In this document: positions 1 through 8,998 of the stretch, piece by piece
Position numbering within the stretch: the first letter of the stretch is position 1
Layout: the number at the start of each line of letters is the position of its first letter
Position numbers and translations under genes: made by a program
Notes under the pieces: model-generated
Databases searched by the model: none
What the model saw: only the letters and a program-made list of their open reading frames with translations
What the model was told of the DNA's origin: nothing
Assembly (NCBI GenBank): GCA_002716625.1
Contig: PBAS01000004.1
Location: 35,567-97,972 of the forward strand
Length of the DNA: 62,406 nucleotides
DNA from: Phycisphaeraceae bacterium
GTDB lineage: Bacteria > Planctomycetota > Phycisphaerae > Phycisphaerales > Phycisphaeraceae
Direction: 5' to 3'

Positions 1-1330
1 GGCACCGGAACAGATCATCACCTTCGGGTGGTGGTGGCGTTTCCGTACTCCGACATGCAAGAGGGAATCCGCGACGGTCACCTGGGGCGATAAATATTTC
101 TGCCATGTCGATCGGTCCATCACGGTCCGCGTTGTAATAGCGGATCGTGGCGTGTTCAATGGCCCGTCGTGCTTCATCGGATTCGTGATCGTGTTTGCCA
201 CTGAGAAAAGGTGTGGGACGGTTTGAGAGAATGTTGTTGTCCTTGCTTCCTTCAAATTCGATCAGGTTTAAATTGGGTTTCTCCCATGTAATCCCATCTT
301 GGGAAACGGCAAGCATGTGTGCATGCCGCATCGCTTTCTTCCGCTCAGATTGTTCTGGTATGTGACTTCCGGTTCTGTAAATCATCCGAAACTGACAGTT
401 CTGCTCGTCATAGCTGATGTCATGAATGGTCAGTGCATCAAGCTCCCAGGGACGGTCCGACTCAATCGCCGGCCGGTCAGGCATTCTTTGGGTCGAGTCG
501 GGCAGAAATTGAATTCCCTGGGTATGGTTGAAGAAAGTATCGTCGGTGAGGAAAAGTGTTCCATAGCCGATATTGGTTGCATCCAGATCATTGGCCCGGA
601 TGCGATTTTCAGTGGCCCGCCCCTGTTTGGTAAACAGTCGCACGCAATAGGCGCCTGTCGGCTCGCCATCCTGCAGGGCCCTAAAGCGGATCCAGTAGTC
701 GCCACTGGGCCAGCCCTTCATGGAAAAACTTTTTCGCTTGCGGCGTCTGGAGATTGACATGTGCCATGGTCCGCCAATCACATCGTCACCTTTCGCCGTG
801 ACAACATCGGCTTCTACCTCACACGACTCAACGCGTTGGTGGATTGTGCGTATGCTGAACGCACCTCGATCTTCATTGATATAGGTCGGGCGTAACGGTG
901 AGCATTCAATGAATTGGCGACATGTATTGGTCGCCGCTGGACCGCCGTTCAAATCGTCTTCATACAAATCATAGACATCATGTGAGCAGGAAACTGAAAT
1001 CGGCGATACTTCGAGTTGCTCGATACGTGCGATGAATTGATACTCACCCATGATCCATCGTCGGGACCAAAGGTAGTCTGGTGCATCGGAACCGCCGGTT
1101 TTCTCCGGTCCTTCCCAGCGACCGTCATCGAGCATTGGGTAATTGATTTCAAAACTGGCGGAACCGGATTCCAATTCACTGGCAATACGGTTTGTTGCCA
1201 TGTACCCATTTGGCTGGACCGAGGTCAAGGTTATATCGATAGAGCCATCGGGTAAGGGAATCTGCGAACATCTAATCAAAAGGTGCCAGAAATCCAAGTA
1301 TGCGATTGTCAAGCAAGGTTGTTCCGCCAT
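1..1330 (-). CDS. GH32/43-like beta-propeller glycosidase-related protein, 3' end outside window
   Basis: Reading the minus strand gives one uninterrupted frame from an ATG at 1330 to the window edge (443 codons, no stop), so the protein is truncated by the window, not by mutation. In-frame stops lie just upstream (near 1397), so the start must be at or close to 1330. Visible features are SQDGITWEKPNLNLIEFEG near the C-terminal side, the repeated 'S.DGI.W..P.L' strand typical of five-bladed propeller glycosidases of the GH32/43/68 type, and an acidic N-terminal half that looks all-beta. The same motif occurs in the complete protein at 18786-21065, so the two are probably paralogues or share this domain. 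I see no signal peptide. The next gene upstream on the same strand is a sigma factor 255 bases away. The substrate is unknown. The family call rests on motif resemblance only. Confidence 0.6.
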   Translation of the reverse strand, partial: MAEQPCLTIAYLDFWHLLIRCSQIPLPDGSIDITLTSVQPNGYMATNRIASELESGSASFEINYPMLDDGRWEGPEKTGGSDAPDYLWSRRWIMGEYQFIARIEQLEVSPISVSCSHDVYDLYEDDLNGGPAATNTCRQFIECSPLRPTYINEDRGAFSIRTIHQRVESCEVEADVVTAKGDDVIGGPWHMSISRRRKRKSFSMKGWPSGDYWIRFRALQDGEPTGAYCVRLFTKQGRATENRIRANDLDATNIGYGTLFLTDDTFFNHTQGIQFLPDSTQRMPDRPAIESDRPWELDALTIHDISYDEQNCQFRMIYRTGSHIPEQSERKKAMRHAHMLAVSQDGITWEKPNLNLIEFEGSKDNNILSNRPTPFLSGKHDHESDEARRAIEHATIRYYNADRDGPIDMAEIFIAPGDRRGFPLACRSTETPPPPEGDDLFRC

Positions 1331-1585
1331 GGTAATACTCCAGAAGTCGACTGGTGGCAACGATGAACTGTTCTGGAACCAGATCGTGTAATGGTATCAC
1401 AGAGTGTGGCCTTGTTTTGGATGGCGTCGGTGGATAAAAACCAAGCATGTCAACTGCTCGCAATATTTACCAGAGAGGTGTATTTGCAAAATCCTATCGT
1501 ATGGCGGCAGGTACAGGATCTTGGCTGTGGGGAGGTCTAGGGGTGGTGTGGGTGCCAGGGAATTGCGAAATGGAGGTGTGGCGTC

Positions 1586-2503
1586 CTATGCGCTTTTGCG
1601 CTTCGGCGTAATATTTTGCCGGTTGTAACGCCGAGGTTTATCGTGTTTGGCGGAGAAGGGTCGATTGCTGTTGAGTCGTTTGTTGAGTTTGCGCAATGCT
1701 TCGATCTCGATTTGCCGGACACGTTCGCGCGTTAATCCGATTTGAGTGCCGATTTCTTTCAGCGTGGATGGTTCGTTTCCATCGAGGCCATAGCGAAGGC
1801 GCAGGATTGTGGCTTCGCGTTGGTCGATAGCGTCCAGCAACTTTTCGATTGTATCCATATCATCTGCTTCTAGGACCTGTTCAGCTGGTGTGCGGGTTTT
1901 GGAATCGAATAGCATTTCTGTTAGGGCCAAGCTTTCTTCACCGTTGGTGCTACCATTTTGCCCGTCACGCTGAAAGGCACGTACGGCCCTGCGAATGATG
2001 GATACCTTCTTGATGGGAAGTTTCATATAGTCGGCCAACTCTTGAATATTGGGAGGATGGCCATGCTCGTCTTCCAGTTCACGACTTGCCCGTTTCCACT
2101 TGGCGATCAATTCAACCATGTAAGCGGGGATATGTATGGGCTGGACGGCGTTGATTAGGGCTCGCTTGATTGCCTGCTTAATCCACCACGATGCATAAGT
2201 CGAGAAGCGGGCACCTTGATCGGGGTCGAACCCTTCTACGGCACGCATCAACCCGAGATTTCCCTCTTCAATCAGGTCCGTAAGTGGTAGGCCACGATTG
2301 ATGTAACGCTTGGCAATAGCCACGACCAGCCGTAGGTTGGACCGTACCATCTGGTCGCGAGCCAGTGGGCAGTTTTCATGAATGATTTGCCAGCAAAGGT
2401 CACGTTCTTGCTGTGGGGTTAGCAGTGGGGTTTCGTCAATCTGCTTGAGGTACAGTTCTAGACCAGATTTCAGTGCTGTTGAGGTCAAAGCCTTAATTCC
2501 CAT
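1586..2503 (-). CDS. RNA polymerase sigma-70 factor, RpoD/SigA type without region 1.1
   Basis: This 305-residue sigma factor directs RNA polymerase to -10/-35 promoters. Region 1.2 begins near residue 17 ([18 protein letters not shown]). Region 2 follows with [12 protein letters not shown] and the [18 protein letters not shown] and [13 protein letters not shown] blocks, which are diagnostic of primary and group 2 sigmas. Region 3 contains the IHIPAYM segment. Region 4.2 carries the helix-turn-helix [20 protein letters not shown]. The long acidic region 1.1 of large RpoD proteins is absent, and a basic tail rich in K and R ends the protein. It may be the primary sigma of the organism or a close group 2 relative; the sequence cannot separate these. 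It lies downstream of the glucokinase gene on the same strand (87 bases between them). Confidence 0.93.
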   Translation of the reverse strand: MGIKALTSTALKSGLELYLKQIDETPLLTPQQERDLCWQIIHENCPLARDQMVRSNLRLVVAIAKRYINRGLPLTDLIEEGNLGLMRAVEGFDPDQGARFSTYASWWIKQAIKRALINAVQPIHIPAYMVELIAKWKRASRELEDEHGHPPNIQELADYMKLPIKKVSIIRRAVRAFQRDGQNGSTNGEESLALTEMLFDSKTRTPAEQVLEADDMDTIEKLLDAIDQREATILRLRYGLDGNEPSTLKEIGTQIGLTRERVRQIEIEALRKLNKRLNSNRPFSAKHDKPRRYNRQNITPKRKSA

Positions 2504-2590
2504 TCCAGACGGTCAGTGTCCATTGATTCAGGCGGACTCTATCTGTTTTTGGTCGGCGCTTTTGGCTCCTGTCTTAAGGCATTCAGTGGT

Positions 2591-3550
2591 CTAGTTGGTG
2601 TTACAGGCTGCAGCGGCAGCGCCGATAATGCCAGCATTGACACCAAGTTGAGCCGGTACGATCGAAACGGTTGGCTCGGACATACGCCAGTTTTCTGAAG
2701 AAAAGGCGTGGCGGATTGGCTCAAACAGTTGTTTGCCTGCTTTGCTCATGCCGCCGGACAAGACGATCATCTGTGGGTCCAGTAATCGACAAAGATTGAC
2801 ACATGCAATGCCAAGAAAATAGCCGGTTTGTTCAATGATTTGTGAGGCAACCAGATCACCTTCAGCGGCAGCAGTGAACACATGTTCTGCTGTGATATTG
2901 TCAAGCGGACCAATATCACCAAGTTTACTGGTGGGATGATTGGCTGCAGCTTCATGTGCCCGGCGTGCAACTTGTGTGGCTGATGCATATGCCTCGAGAC
3001 AGCCATGTTGGCCGCAACCACATGGTCGACCATCGGGTTGCACGATCAGGTGACCAGCTTCACCACCATTGCCGTCACTGCCGTGCACTAGCTGGCTATC
3101 AATGATCATGCCACAGCCTACGCCGGTCCCCAGAGTGAGCATGACCAGGTGCTGCACTGATGGGTCACGGCCTGCGCCGGCACAGAATTCTCCAAATGCT
3201 GCTGCGTTGCCATCATTTTCAAGGATGGTTCTCTTTCCAGTCACTTCCGCAACTCGGTCACGAATGGGATAGTTTTTCCATTTGGGCATGTTGGGTGCGG
3301 CTCTGATCACGCCTGCCTCAAAATCCAGGGGGCCCGGTGCCCCGATGCCAACCGCTGCAATTTCAGTCATGGATAAGTTCGCCTGATCTGCCAGTTCAAG
3401 GGCTAGGTCGGCAATCTGGCAAATCACATGATCGGGGTCACGGTCACTATGGGTAGGCACGGAATGCTGGTTGCAGATCGTAAACTGTTCGTCCACGACA
3501 CCGCCTTTGATATTGGTTCCTCCGAGATCGACCCCGATGTAATAGGGCAT
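2591..3550 (-). CDS. ROK-family glucokinase
   Basis: This 319-residue ROK kinase most likely phosphorylates glucose to glucose 6-phosphate with ATP in the cytoplasm. The N-terminal phosphate-binding loop is GVDLGGTNIKGG (residues 6-17). The catalytic aspartate lies in ENDGNAA (D113). The ROK zinc site is complete: His167 in EAGHLIV and the cysteines of CGCGQHGC (C177, C179, C184), followed by LEAYAS. Length and motif order match bacterial ROK glucokinases, which lack the DNA-binding domain found in ROK repressors. Other ROK substrates such as fructose, N-acetylglucosamine or mannose remain possible. The start is ATG at 3550. It sits upstream of the sigma factor on the same strand and is divergent from the SulP transporter. 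Confidence 0.9.
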   Translation of the reverse strand: MPYYIGVDLGGTNIKGGVVDEQFTICNQHSVPTHSDRDPDHVICQIADLALELADQANLSMTEIAAVGIGAPGPLDFEAGVIRAAPNMPKWKNYPIRDRVAEVTGKRTILENDGNAAAFGEFCAGAGRDPSVQHLVMLTLGTGVGCGMIIDSQLVHGSDGNGGEAGHLIVQPDGRPCGCGQHGCLEAYASATQVARRAHEAAANHPTSKLGDIGPLDNITAEHVFTAAAEGDLVASQIIEQTGYFLGIACVNLCRLLDPQMIVLSGGMSKAGKQLFEPIRHAFSSENWRMSEPTVSIVPAQLGVNAGIIGAAAAACNTN

Positions 3551-3653
3551 GGTTTACACTCGTCATTGTCCGGCAGAAAAATGCCAATGCATCCTACCGG
3601 GATAGGCTCTGGCAGCAAGAAGCTATTTTCCTTGCTACGCTGTGATCTAGAAA

Positions 3654-5471
3654 GTGACTACCAAATTACTCAATACTGTTCTGTCACTGGTCAGGCCGAC
3701 GTTCGAAGCGGCCAAAAGCTATAACCGTCTAGCGCTTCAGCGTGACGCCGTTGCCGGTCTTACCGTTGCAGTGATCGCGGTCCCACAATCCATGGCCTAC
3801 GCTTTGGTCGCCGGTGTCCCCATGGCACACGGGCTTTACACGGTTATCGTGCAATGCTTTGTCGCATCACTGTTCAATTCCCAACGCTTCTTGTCGGTTG
3901 GGCCAATCAATACCCAGAGCCTTCTTGTTGCGTCGATTGTGACACGTCTGGTCGAACCAGGTGATTCTGCGTTGTATCTGCACCTGGTGATCGGCCTCAC
4001 ATTAATAAAAGGGTTGATGCAGCTTGCCATGTCATTGGTGCGACTTGGCGGTTTGGCCCGTTACATGAGTCACAGCGCAATTGTGGGATTTACCGCAGGA
4101 GCCGGGGTGCTAATTGCTGCCGGCCAAGTGCATTGGCTGCTTGGCTTTCCGGTTTTTAATTCACCTGGTGATTGGCCCGGTATTGTGGGCGATGTGCAGC
4201 GGCTTTGGCCTCATCTAGACCAAACAAGCATCTGGTCAATCGGCATCGGCCTGATGTGTCTGGCGGTGATGTGTTCTGTTAGGCGGTTGTCGCCCATTGC
4301 CCCCGGCCCCCTCATTGCTGTTGGAGGCTCGGCGGTTGCCGTGGTGGCGATCGGTCTGACGTCTGCGGATCTTCCCTTGTGCGAACAGTTACCCAATGCC
4401 AGTGAATTGTTCAAAGCTTTTCATTTGCCCCACCTTGACTGGAGTCAGGCTGATGCATTACTCGCCGGTGCTTTGGCACTTAGCCTGGTAGGCCTTGCTG
4501 AGGCGTATTCGATTGGTAAAACGATTGCGGGCAAGACTGGCGAGCAGATTAGTGCCAATCGGGAATTATTTAGCCAGGGTCTGGCTAATACGGTTTCCAG
4601 CTTCTTTCAATGTATTCCAGGTTCGGGCAGTTTTTCACGCAGTGCATTGAATTACAAAGCAGGCGCCAAGACCCGTTTTGCCGGGGTATTCAACTCGCTG
4701 TTTGTCGCGGTGATTTTTATGGTCTTTGCACCTACAGCGCAATATGTACCAATGGCGGCACTGGCCGCGGTGTTGTTCGTGATTGCCTATAGTTTGATTG
4801 ACTTCAGATACATCAACCGTGCCCGCAAGAGCAATCGCGCCGATACGGCCGTATGCTTGGGAACCTTTCTGGCCATGCTGTTTGTTCCGCTGGTTTACGC
4901 TGTGTTTGTCGGCGTGTTTCTCAATCTTGCACTGCATCTTTATCGCGCAAGTCGTCTGCATATTGTTGAAATGGTACGTTCTGAGCCGACGGGGCCTTTT
5001 GAAGAGAGGCCTATTTCAGACGGCAACCATGGCAAGCCCATTATGTTCCTGCAGGTAGAAGGCGAGTTGTTCTTTGGTGTTGCCGATGAACTGCAGAACC
5101 AACTCACACGTCTTGCCGCCAGCGGCGTAAAGGTCATGGTCTTTCGGCTACGGCGGGCATTGGGGATAGACGCTACGGTGATGAATGTTCTAGAACAGTT
5201 CACTCGCCAGATGCAATCGCGTGGCGGTCATGTCATCTTGTGTGGTGTTAAAGCTGATTTAATACAGGACATGCGATCGTTTGGTCTGCTTGACACCATC
5301 GGCGAAAGTAATGTATTCGAAACAGGTGCAGCTATTTTTGGAAGTGCTCAACGTGCGTTGGACCGTGCCGATGAACTCATCACACCACAGCCATCGCCTG
5401 GTATCCCCGTCATCTTGACAGCGGAACAGATGCCTGATGAACATCGTATTCCATCAAGGCGCCCTAGGTGA
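3654..5471 (+). CDS. SulP-family inorganic anion transporter with C-terminal STAS domain
   Basis: This 605-residue inner-membrane permease belongs to the SulP (SLC26-like) family and probably takes up sulfate, bicarbonate or a related anion. The membrane domain spans roughly residues 25-430, with many hydrophobic helices. Family-typical segments are AGLTVAVIAVPQSMAYALVAG near residue 35, then GLYTVIVQC and GSFSRSALNYKAGAKT near 325-340. A STAS domain follows (about 465-565; FLQVEGELFFGVADEL). The start is GTG at 3654. The last 35 bases overlap the start of the GT9 gene, so the two are probably cotranscribed and translationally linked. A sulfate-handling role would fit the sulfatases further along, but the anion cannot be read from sequence. 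Confidence 0.92.
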   Translation: MTTKLLNTVLSLVRPTFEAAKSYNRLALQRDAVAGLTVAVIAVPQSMAYALVAGVPMAHGLYTVIVQCFVASLFNSQRFLSVGPINTQSLLVASIVTRLVEPGDSALYLHLVIGLTLIKGLMQLAMSLVRLGGLARYMSHSAIVGFTAGAGVLIAAGQVHWLLGFPVFNSPGDWPGIVGDVQRLWPHLDQTSIWSIGIGLMCLAVMCSVRRLSPIAPGPLIAVGGSAVAVVAIGLTSADLPLCEQLPNASELFKAFHLPHLDWSQADALLAGALALSLVGLAEAYSIGKTIAGKTGEQISANRELFSQGLANTVSSFFQCIPGSGSFSRSALNYKAGAKTRFAGVFNSLFVAVIFMVFAPTAQYVPMAALAAVLFVIAYSLIDFRYINRARKSNRADTAVCLGTFLAMLFVPLVYAVFVGVFLNLALHLYRASRLHIVEMVRSEPTGPFEERPISDGNHGKPIMFLQVEGELFFGVADELQNQLTRLAASGVKVMVFRLRRALGIDATVMNVLEQFTRQMQSRGGHVILCGVKADLIQDMRSFGLLDTIGESNVFETGAAIFGSAQRALDRADELITPQPSPGIPVILTAEQMPDEHRIPSRRPR

Positions 5472-6318
5472 CTGGGTGCTGACATTTCCAATCCTTCGTG
5501 CATTACGTCCAGTGTATGCTGTGGCGCCTTATTCAAAGGCCAATCTCGCAGCTCGGCTTATAGACCGGATAAAGCCAGTCGGTATCGAAAAGACCGGTTT
5601 TTCACAGCTCTATATCTCCGGTGGCAACCCTTCTTCACAGCTAGGTTCTTCGTGGTGCAATATTCTGGATGATACGACTTTGATTATTAGTTTTGTCAGT
5701 AATGGTGATGATGCCTGGGCCGCCAACATACGGGAATTGGCTTCTCGTGCTCACCATGTTTTCATCAGGCCCCAACCCCCTTCATCATATCGGAAGCATG
5801 TTACGGACTGGTACGATGAACAACTGCGCGATCAGGGGGTAGAACTGTGTTACCCGGCCATCGAGTTGTCCACGTCAGACAGCCAAAACGTGGTGGTTCA
5901 CCCCGGCAGCGGGGGCAACAATAAGTGTTGGCCCGCCGATCGGTTTGAAAAATTGGTGTCGGTCTTGCGCGGTCACGGTAAGTCTGTAACCGTGATCTAT
6001 GGTGATGTTGAGCGAGAGACCTGGGCGCAAAAGAAAATTGATCATTGGCAAGAACAGCTAAACGCGCAATTTATTCCTGACTTGGATCAGTTGGTCGATG
6101 TTTTTGAACAGGCGGGCATGTTTATCGGCAACGATACGGGTCCGACACATCTCGCAGCGGCCATGGGGCTTCACACAATCGTGCTGTTTGGCCCTTCCTT
6201 ACATCGGGTTTGGTCACCACGCGGTCCGCGGGTGACCGTTATTTCGCCGCCACGTCCTTGCCCAATCAGTCATATCGATGTGCGGTCCGTATTAGCGATG
6301 GTTAAGGCGTGCAGCTAA
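5437..6318 (+). CDS. Glycosyltransferase family 9 (heptosyltransferase-like)
   Basis: This 293-residue GT-B fold enzyme resembles ADP-heptose:LPS heptosyltransferases. The N-terminus (MNIVFHQGALGDWVLTFPIL) contains the GALGD loop typical of GT9. The C-terminal donor-binding half has VVHPGSGGNNKCWP and the strong signature IGNDTGPTHLAAAMG, followed by VLFGPS. It presumably acts in the cytoplasm on an outer-membrane or surface glycolipid. The gene starts inside the 3' end of the SulP gene and ends 10 bases before the chosen IspH start, so three unrelated functions share one transcription unit. The sugar donor and acceptor are not determinable. No other LPS-core genes are adjacent. Confidence 0.85.
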   Translation: MNIVFHQGALGDWVLTFPILRALRPVYAVAPYSKANLAARLIDRIKPVGIEKTGFSQLYISGGNPSSQLGSSWCNILDDTTLIISFVSNGDDAWAANIRELASRAHHVFIRPQPPSSYRKHVTDWYDEQLRDQGVELCYPAIELSTSDSQNVVVHPGSGGNNKCWPADRFEKLVSVLRGHGKSVTVIYGDVERETWAQKKIDHWQEQLNAQFIPDLDQLVDVFEQAGMFIGNDTGPTHLAAAMGLHTIVLFGPSLHRVWSPRGPRVTVISPPRPCPISHIDVRSVLAMVKACS

Positions 6319-6328
6319 CATGGCCTTC

Positions 6329-7300
6329 ATGAAGATATTGCTTGCCAATCCCCGTGGATTTTGTGCGGGTGTCAATATGGCCATCGAGTGCGTGGAGCAG
6401 GCAATTCAGATTTTTGGGGCACCTTTGTATGTCTACCACGAGATCGTGCACAACCGCCATGTGGTTGAACGGTTTGTGAAATCAGGCGTTGTCTTTGTTG
6501 AAGGTATTGAGGATGTGCCGGATGGGGCGGTGGTTGTCTTTAGCGCGCACGGTATTAGCCCTCAAGTGCGGCTCGCTGCGAAGACTCGTGGCTGTACCAT
6601 GATTGATGCCACCTGCCCTTTAGTTACCAAGGTTCACATGGAAGCAATCAGGTATGCCAAGCGGGGCTATCGAATTTTGCTTGTGGGGCATGCCGGTCAT
6701 GATGAGGTTGTTGGTACGGTTGGCGAAGCGCCTGATGCCATTACGGTGATCGAGTCTCCTGAAGATGTGGAACAGTTATCATTTAGCCCGGGTGAAGACC
6801 TAGTATACCTAACGCAGACAACACTCAGTGTGGATGATGCGGATATGATCATCGGCGCAATCCGAAAGAAGTATCCGGATGTCAAAGCCCCACCAAGTGA
6901 AGACATTTGCTATGCAACCACGAATCGTCAGCACGCGGTGCGGACGTTGGCAAGCCAGGTTGATCTCGTGCTGGTTGTGGGGTCAAAAAACAGCTCGAAT
7001 TCACTGCGATTAACAGAGATTTCAGAGAATAGCGGCGCACCTGCTTACCTGATAGATGACAAGAATGGAATCAAGCATGAGTGGATTGCGGGCGCCGACG
7101 CGGTGTTAGTCACAGCGGGTGCCTCGGCGCCGGAATATCTGGTGCGAGAGATCGTCGATAGTCTGGTAGTTCAATATGGTGGCAAGGTGGAAGAAGCAGG
7201 TATGGTTGAGGATGAGGGCATGCACTTTGAACTGCCGTTGGGCCTTCGGGTGCTTCGGGATCCAAAGGCTGCAGTGGTCAATGGCCCCCCCGCCAAGTGA
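6329..7300 (+). CDS. ispH: 4-hydroxy-3-methylbut-2-enyl diphosphate reductase (IspH/LytB)
   Basis: IspH catalyses the last step of the MEP isoprenoid pathway, reducing HMBPP to IPP and DMAPP with a [4Fe-4S] cluster. The three cluster cysteines are present: C12 in NPRGFCAGV, C96 in DATCPLVTKVH and C194 in EDICYATTNRQ. Conserved blocks such as YHEIVHN, FSAHGISP, GHAGHDEVVGTVGE and SKNSSNSLRL surround them. I chose the ATG at 6329 because the protein then begins MKILLANPRGFCAG as in the family. An in-frame ATG at 6320 would add three residues. It follows the GT9 gene directly and ends 10 bases before a convergent minus-strand gene. Confidence 0.97.
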   Translation: MKILLANPRGFCAGVNMAIECVEQAIQIFGAPLYVYHEIVHNRHVVERFVKSGVVFVEGIEDVPDGAVVVFSAHGISPQVRLAAKTRGCTMIDATCPLVTKVHMEAIRYAKRGYRILLVGHAGHDEVVGTVGEAPDAITVIESPEDVEQLSFSPGEDLVYLTQTTLSVDDADMIIGAIRKKYPDVKAPPSEDICYATTNRQHAVRTLASQVDLVLVVGSKNSSNSLRLTEISENSGAPAYLIDDKNGIKHEWIAGADAVLVTAGASAPEYLVREIVDSLVVQYGGKVEEAGMVEDEGMHFELPLGLRVLRDPKAAVVNGPPAK

Positions 7301-7310
7301 CGACCTGTCA

Positions 7311-8258
7311 TCATTCAGATTCCGGTATGTCGAGGTTGACCTGGTGTTCGATTGGCACTTTAAAATAATCCATCAGCCGGTCAAAATCGAATTGATTGTC
7401 TCCAATACCATGGTTGCGCAGGCTAGCAGGTGATAGCCGAAGCTGTAACTGTTGTTTGCCATCGGCCCATGTTATTTTGATTGCTGAAGCGATGCGTGTT
7501 CGTCCATCCGGCGGTCTGCCCGCAATATCAACCGGCTTGAATTTTGATAGCCAAGCAGTCACAAATGATTTGCCTTGGTCATTGAACAGATCCACTCGAA
7601 CAGCCTGGTACGAGAGTGGATCAATCCATAGTCGGCATTGTTGGCTTGGAAGATCAACCATGTAATGCCCGTCATGTTCTGAAACAGTTGGAGATTCTGT
7701 TCCGTATTTTTCGTCAAGAGGCATGATCCCAAGCAGCCAAGGCACCTGGCGGGGGTCAAGCATCTCTTGCAGGATACCAGCTGATTTTGTTCTTGCGCCA
7801 GCTTGACGACCGAAGTGCAACTTCTTCTTGTCACGAAGATCGAACAGCCAATATCGATGCGGGTTGCTGCCGGCCCACAGTATGAAGCCTGGCTTGGCGA
7901 TATGTGTTACAGATAAGCGTAGGTACGAAGGAATTCGGACTGCTAGCCGTCCATCGGCCTGTTGCGTGCGTTTTTTATCATTGTCAAACCACTCAAATCG
8001 CATAGTCATTGTCGCTGCCAGTTGATCGAGACCAAGAAGGTGTTGGTTGAATTCGCGAGCCAATACGTCATAGGAGATGAGGGCAACTGGGGACTGCTGC
8101 TTAGAGACTTTGATTGTTTGGCAACCGGACAGTCCCGGAAGAATGAGAGTCGCCAATGAAAATGACAGGATGACGTTGAGGCGTAGACTCGCAGGCGCTG
8201 GCCGGTGATCTACGTCACGTTTTGGTTCAGGAGTTGTCGGCCGATGTCCATGGTCCAT
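7311..8258 (-). CDS. LolA/LolB-like outer-membrane lipoprotein
   Basis: The 315-residue product begins with a long basic, hydrophilic leader, then a hydrophobic stretch ending in a lipobox (LPGLSGC near residue 46), so it should be lipid-anchored after cleavage before that Cys. The mature part contains a LolA-like pattern: 'AATMTMRFEWFDNDKKRTQQADGRLAVRIPSYL' type strands (only partly quoted here), FILWAGSNPHRYWLFDLR, and a later YQAVRVDLFNDQGK strand pair. LolA and LolB folds bind acyl chains and move lipoproteins, and a similar lipid-binding role is inferred. It is the second gene of a minus-strand pair; the upstream gene ends 12 bases before its start. The start codon is uncertain because the leader before the hydrophobic core is unusually long. 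Confidence 0.6.
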   Translation of the reverse strand: MDHGHRPTTPEPKRDVDHRPAPASLRLNVILSFSLATLILPGLSGCQTIKVSKQQSPVALISYDVLAREFNQHLLGLDQLAATMTMRFEWFDNDKKRTQQADGRLAVRIPSYLRLSVTHIAKPGFILWAGSNPHRYWLFDLRDKKKLHFGRQAGARTKSAGILQEMLDPRQVPWLLGIMPLDEKYGTESPTVSEHDGHYMVDLPSQQCRLWIDPLSYQAVRVDLFNDQGKSFVTAWLSKFKPVDIAGRPPDGRTRIASAIKITWADGKQQLQLRLSPASLRNHGIGDNQFDFDRLMDYFKVPIEHQVNLDIPESE

Positions 8259-8270
8259 TGTCCAACTTGC

Positions 8271-8891
8271 TTAAAGTTCAGCTTCCAATATTTCGCCAAT
8301 CTGTTCCGTGACTTGCCTGATCTGCTGTTCGTCCAAATGTGGATCGAGCATCTCCATTTTGTCGTCGTCATTCCATTTCCCCAATGGACCTTTCGACAGA
8401 TCCAGCTTGGGCACCACCTGCCACCAGTCTTCGTGCTTCGGTTGGCTTTCAGATTCAGCGACTTGCCGTCGCTTGGTGCCGTCGTAACGCAAGCATTTCT
8501 TTCGCATTAAAATAAGACCAAGCACGAATCGAAATGCCAGTCGTTGTGGTTGATCGCTTTCGGCGAGTCGACGAAACAGGTTCATCAGCACGTCATCATC
8601 GATAAACAGCTTCTTTTTCTTTTCGGGTTCGGCAACGGTTGTTTTCCAGTATCCAAAAAGTCTGTCTGGTCGCTTGCCTTCCTGCCAGGCCTCCCAGCTT
8701 ATATCGATACGCTTGAATCCCAGGGAAGCGGCAAGATGGACCCGGCGATCTGCATTTTGGTCCATCTCGCTTTCGGCTGCTGCTACCAGTGTCGCAATGT
8801 AGGGTTCTCCTGGTTTCAGTTCTCGGTCGGTCAACGCGCACTGACCGGTAGAACGATCAATTTCATAGGAAGGTGTACCCAGATGTTTCAT
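8271..8891 (-). CDS. Conserved-looking hypothetical cytoplasmic protein
   Basis: This 206-residue soluble protein has no signal peptide or membrane segment and I do not recognise its family. The N-terminus (MKHLGTPSYEIDRSTGQCAL...) carries a 'C.LT.REL..GE.Y' pattern reminiscent of a small zinc-ribbon-like start, but only one cysteine is visible there. The middle (LFRRLAESDQPQRLAFRFVL) is helical, and the C-terminus is acidic. It is the first gene of a two-gene minus unit with the LolA-like lipoprotein and is divergent from cinA. Tight spacing with the lipoprotein suggests a shared process, possibly envelope assembly. That is inference from position alone. Confidence 0.7.
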   Translation of the reverse strand: MKHLGTPSYEIDRSTGQCALTDRELKPGEPYIATLVAAAESEMDQNADRRVHLAASLGFKRIDISWEAWQEGKRPDRLFGYWKTTVAEPEKKKKLFIDDDVLMNLFRRLAESDQPQRLAFRFVLGLILMRKKCLRYDGTKRRQVAESESQPKHEDWWQVVPKLDLSKGPLGKWNDDDKMEMLDPHLDEQQIRQVTEQIGEILEAEL

Positions 8892-8998
8892 TGCATTAAT
8901 CCTAGCTATTGCAGCACGGCCACTTGGGCAATGGTGTAATTATAATGACTTGTCCGCCGCAAGTAGAGATACGAGATCTGCAGTCGTCGCTACAATCC

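Noticed and set aside
299..757. A 152-codon plus-strand frame
   Set aside because: It lies opposite the longer minus-strand frame (1-1330), which shows the propeller motifs; the plus frame has no recognisable features.
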